Positions 62,514 through 64,000 of a stretch of 64,000 nucleotides of DNA are shown piece by piece. The notes beneath the pieces are model-generated. The model saw only the letters and a list, made by a program, of their open reading frames with translations. It was not told where the DNA came from and did no database searches. The position numbers and the translations under genes were made by a program. Where the stretch lies: the NCBI GenBank assembly GCA_947359465.1, contig OX375883.1, positions 17,300,088 through 17,364,087 on the forward strand, read 5' to 3'. The stretch is from Metellina segmentata (lineage: Eukaryota > Arthropoda > Arachnida > Araneae > Tetragnathidae). Positions within the stretch are counted from its first letter, which is position 1. Each line of letters starts with the position of its first letter.

Positions 62514-62775
62514 TTAGTTTAAGTGGTAGCTGGTTTCAGAAGGGTTAATTATTAAAATGGGAATTTGAGTTTGTTTAGTTAAGCTTATTGATCTAGCTAT
62601 CGAGATCTGCTTATCACCAGTATTCCAAGCTGGTTCAGTGAAAAAAATATCTCCATTAACGTTGTCTTTAATTTTTCCAAAAACTTTTTTGAGAAAGGGG
62701 GGAAATAATGGTTTTACACATAGCATAAACAGAAGCTGGAACTCCCTTATCTTGAATTTTTGGTTCCTCGCCTTG
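62514..62775 (-). pseudogene. G2 linker region between protease and RT
   Basis: Reads KIKDNVNGDIFFTEPAWNTG and SIARSISLTKQTQIPILIIN, then a stop at 62514. This resembles the segment preceding RT in many Gypsy polyproteins. Its frame is by chance continuous with J2 gag. A frameshift separates it from the RT start at 62463. Confidence 0.6.
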
Positions 62776-63983
62776 TTGCATAAATGAAAGAAACCCTGGC
62801 AATTGAAGCATTGGGAAGGTCCCTTCCTTCCTCTATATCTTTCAATGGAGATTTTAGTTCCAAACATAGAATCGATGTTGTAAATTTCATCGATTCTTAA
62901 CGATTTAACAATCTGTAGGTAGTAAAGTGGCAATGGTTTTTTGGTGCCAGGTTTAGTCATGCGATAGATTTTATGAACATGAAATCCAAGGATTTGTTCA
63001 AGTTTAGTTTTAATGTGCTGCTCGTCTGTCGAGACAGGGAGACCACGGATAACTATTTTGACTGGCAGGTCTTTTTTAAGTGCATGACACTTATATTGGG
63101 CACCCGTCTGAATAAGCAGACGCTGAACCTTTCGGAATTCATCTTCCGTTTTGACAGTTACTTTAAAGTAACTGCCTTTTAGTTCAGTTTGGATGGACGG
63201 AGCCGAATGCCGAAGCATGGATAAATCCGTCCTCCAGTTTTCCCGAGGGAGAATATAGAACGGTGGAATGCGCGGGGGTCGCGGTGGGGGGGCTGACGAA
63301 CTATTTCCCGAATCAGTGACAGCATCGGGAATTGAACTTTCCATTTCGTCCTCGGAATCCGAGAGCAGGGGGGTGTCGATAGCTTTCACCGAAGTCCGTT
63401 TGCTGGTTCCAGGTTGAGCTTCATGCTCATTGGCTGGACGAGTTTCGGCGGTCTCAGGAATGACCTTCCTTTTCTGGGCCTTTAGGGAGGCAGAGCGATT
63501 TGGAGCTCGTTTTTGGTGAGCGGCTTTTCGCTTAGAGTTTCGCCTGCTCAAGACAGGAACAAATGCATTTTCTGTTCTTTCATTTTCCAATGCGGTCACT
63601 GATTCGTTTGGGGGCACATTTACACACTGGGTTTCTTCCCTGGAATTTTGGGCCTCCTCGACCAACTTGCGTCTTGCAAGAAATTCTTCCAGGGTCGAGG
63701 GCAAAGAGAAAAGTGCGAGGCCTTTCATCTGTCAGAGTGCCACGATGATTGACATGAGCTGCTTAGCTTCGCCCTGGAGGCGAGGGACTTCTGCTGGCTG
63801 GTAGGCTTGAGCAAGATCAGTTTCATCGTCAATTTGTCGATACCGATTTCTCAGTTCGATTATCCTGGCTACCGCTTCCTCGGTAGTGATGTTTTCGGGG
63901 ATCGTGAAATGTTCCACAATTGCCTCGGTGATGGAGTTTTGAGATTGCGGTATAGCCTCTGCACATTCCGGCGTAAAGTCCAT
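62776..63983 (-). pseudogene. Jockey-type ORF1 (gag) J2, PRE_C2HC-like, one internal stop, truncated at first knuckle
   Basis: Starts MDFTPECAEAIPQSQ (ATG complement 63981-63983). After IIVAL an in-frame TGA (63729-63731) stands where J1 has a Tyr codon. The frame continues QMKGLALFSLPSTLEEFLAR, a basic region with KRKAAHQKRAPNRSA, the Pro-rich SAPPPRPPRIPPFYILP, LKKDLPVKIVIRGLPVS, YYLQIVKSLRIDEIYNI and KGPSQCFNCQGFFHLC. After this first knuckle the sequence switches to G2. J1 shows that a further knuckle and a C-terminal tail should follow. Confidence 0.75.
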
Positions 63984-64000
63984 GGTGCAGTTGTATGATG

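Larger units (their letters stand above)
61345..62775 (-). mobile_element. Gypsy-type element fragment G2
   Basis: On the - strand, from about 62775: end of a protease-to-RT linker (VFGKIKDNVNGDIFFTEPAW, SIARSISLTKQTQIPILIIN), then RT. It is cut at 61345 by the 3' end of B3. No LTR is visible. It joins J2 gag sequence directly at its upstream end. Distinct from G1: different RT sequence and a normal linker before the RT. Confidence 0.7.

Noticed and set aside
1..64000. tRNA, rRNA or host protein-coding genes
   Set aside because: None supported on either strand; the only rRNA-like signal is the partial 5S-like block at 2085-2142.

Overview
This window is a stack of retrotransposons with no recognisable host gene, rRNA or tRNA gene. 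It is AT-rich animal DNA. The families present (RNase H-bearing LINEs with three-knuckle ORF1 proteins, Jockey-type gag proteins with a PRE_C2HC-like region, two Gypsy-type elements, a piggyBac remnant) suggest an arthropod. From memory of similar proteins I would guess an arachnid, probably a spider, but that is inference.

Two related LINE families occupy most of the window, always on the + strand. Family A has copies A1 (2912-8976) and A2 (34761-40771). Family B has copies B1 (10376-21679), B2 (10499-16146), B3 (24420-61344), B4 (26456-45805), B5 (33515-45179), B6 (47047-48147, 5' truncated) and B7 (50197-60803, a head-to-tail dimer). Each full unit has a 5' UTR that starts with the same roughly 67-bp module, then ORF1 (RNA-binding, three CCHC knuckles), ORF2 (EEP endonuclease, reverse transcriptase, RNase H, C-terminal zinc motif), a 3' hairpin and a microsatellite tail: (CCAA)n in A, (CCAAT)n in B. 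ORF1 protein should coat the RNA; ORF2 should nick the target and prime cDNA synthesis there.

The copies are nested. Left block: a Jockey fragment (2355-2739, - strand) is cut by a Gypsy-type element G1 (2740-24420, - strand). A1 sits in the LTR of G1. B1 sits in the RT of G1, and B2 sits in the 5' UTR of B1. Right block: B3 starts in the G1 gag. B3 is interrupted by a small retroposon S1 (25263-25478), by B4, by B6 and by B7. B4 contains a piggyBac remnant (26840-28865) and B5, and B5 contains A2. Target-site duplications of 11-17 bp fix most of these boundaries to the base.

At the far right are a Gypsy RT fragment G2 (61345-about 62775, - strand) and a Jockey gag J2 (to 63983, - strand). 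At the far left is a related Jockey gag J1 (1-1660, - strand), preceded by a 5S rRNA-like segment.

A2 is full length with both ORFs open and is the best candidate for a recently active element. The most unusual signals are: (1) B7, which copies the junction of the nested pair B2/B1 and looks like a retrocopy of a read-through RNA; (2) a shared target rule, T|CC, matching the tail repeats; (3) 5' and 3' terminal modules shared by A and B although the rest has diverged; (4) a Gypsy-type polyprotein with integrase before reverse transcriptase (Gmr1-like order); (5) the 5S-like segment next to a Jockey gag; and (6) three different ways of linking ORF1 to ORF2.
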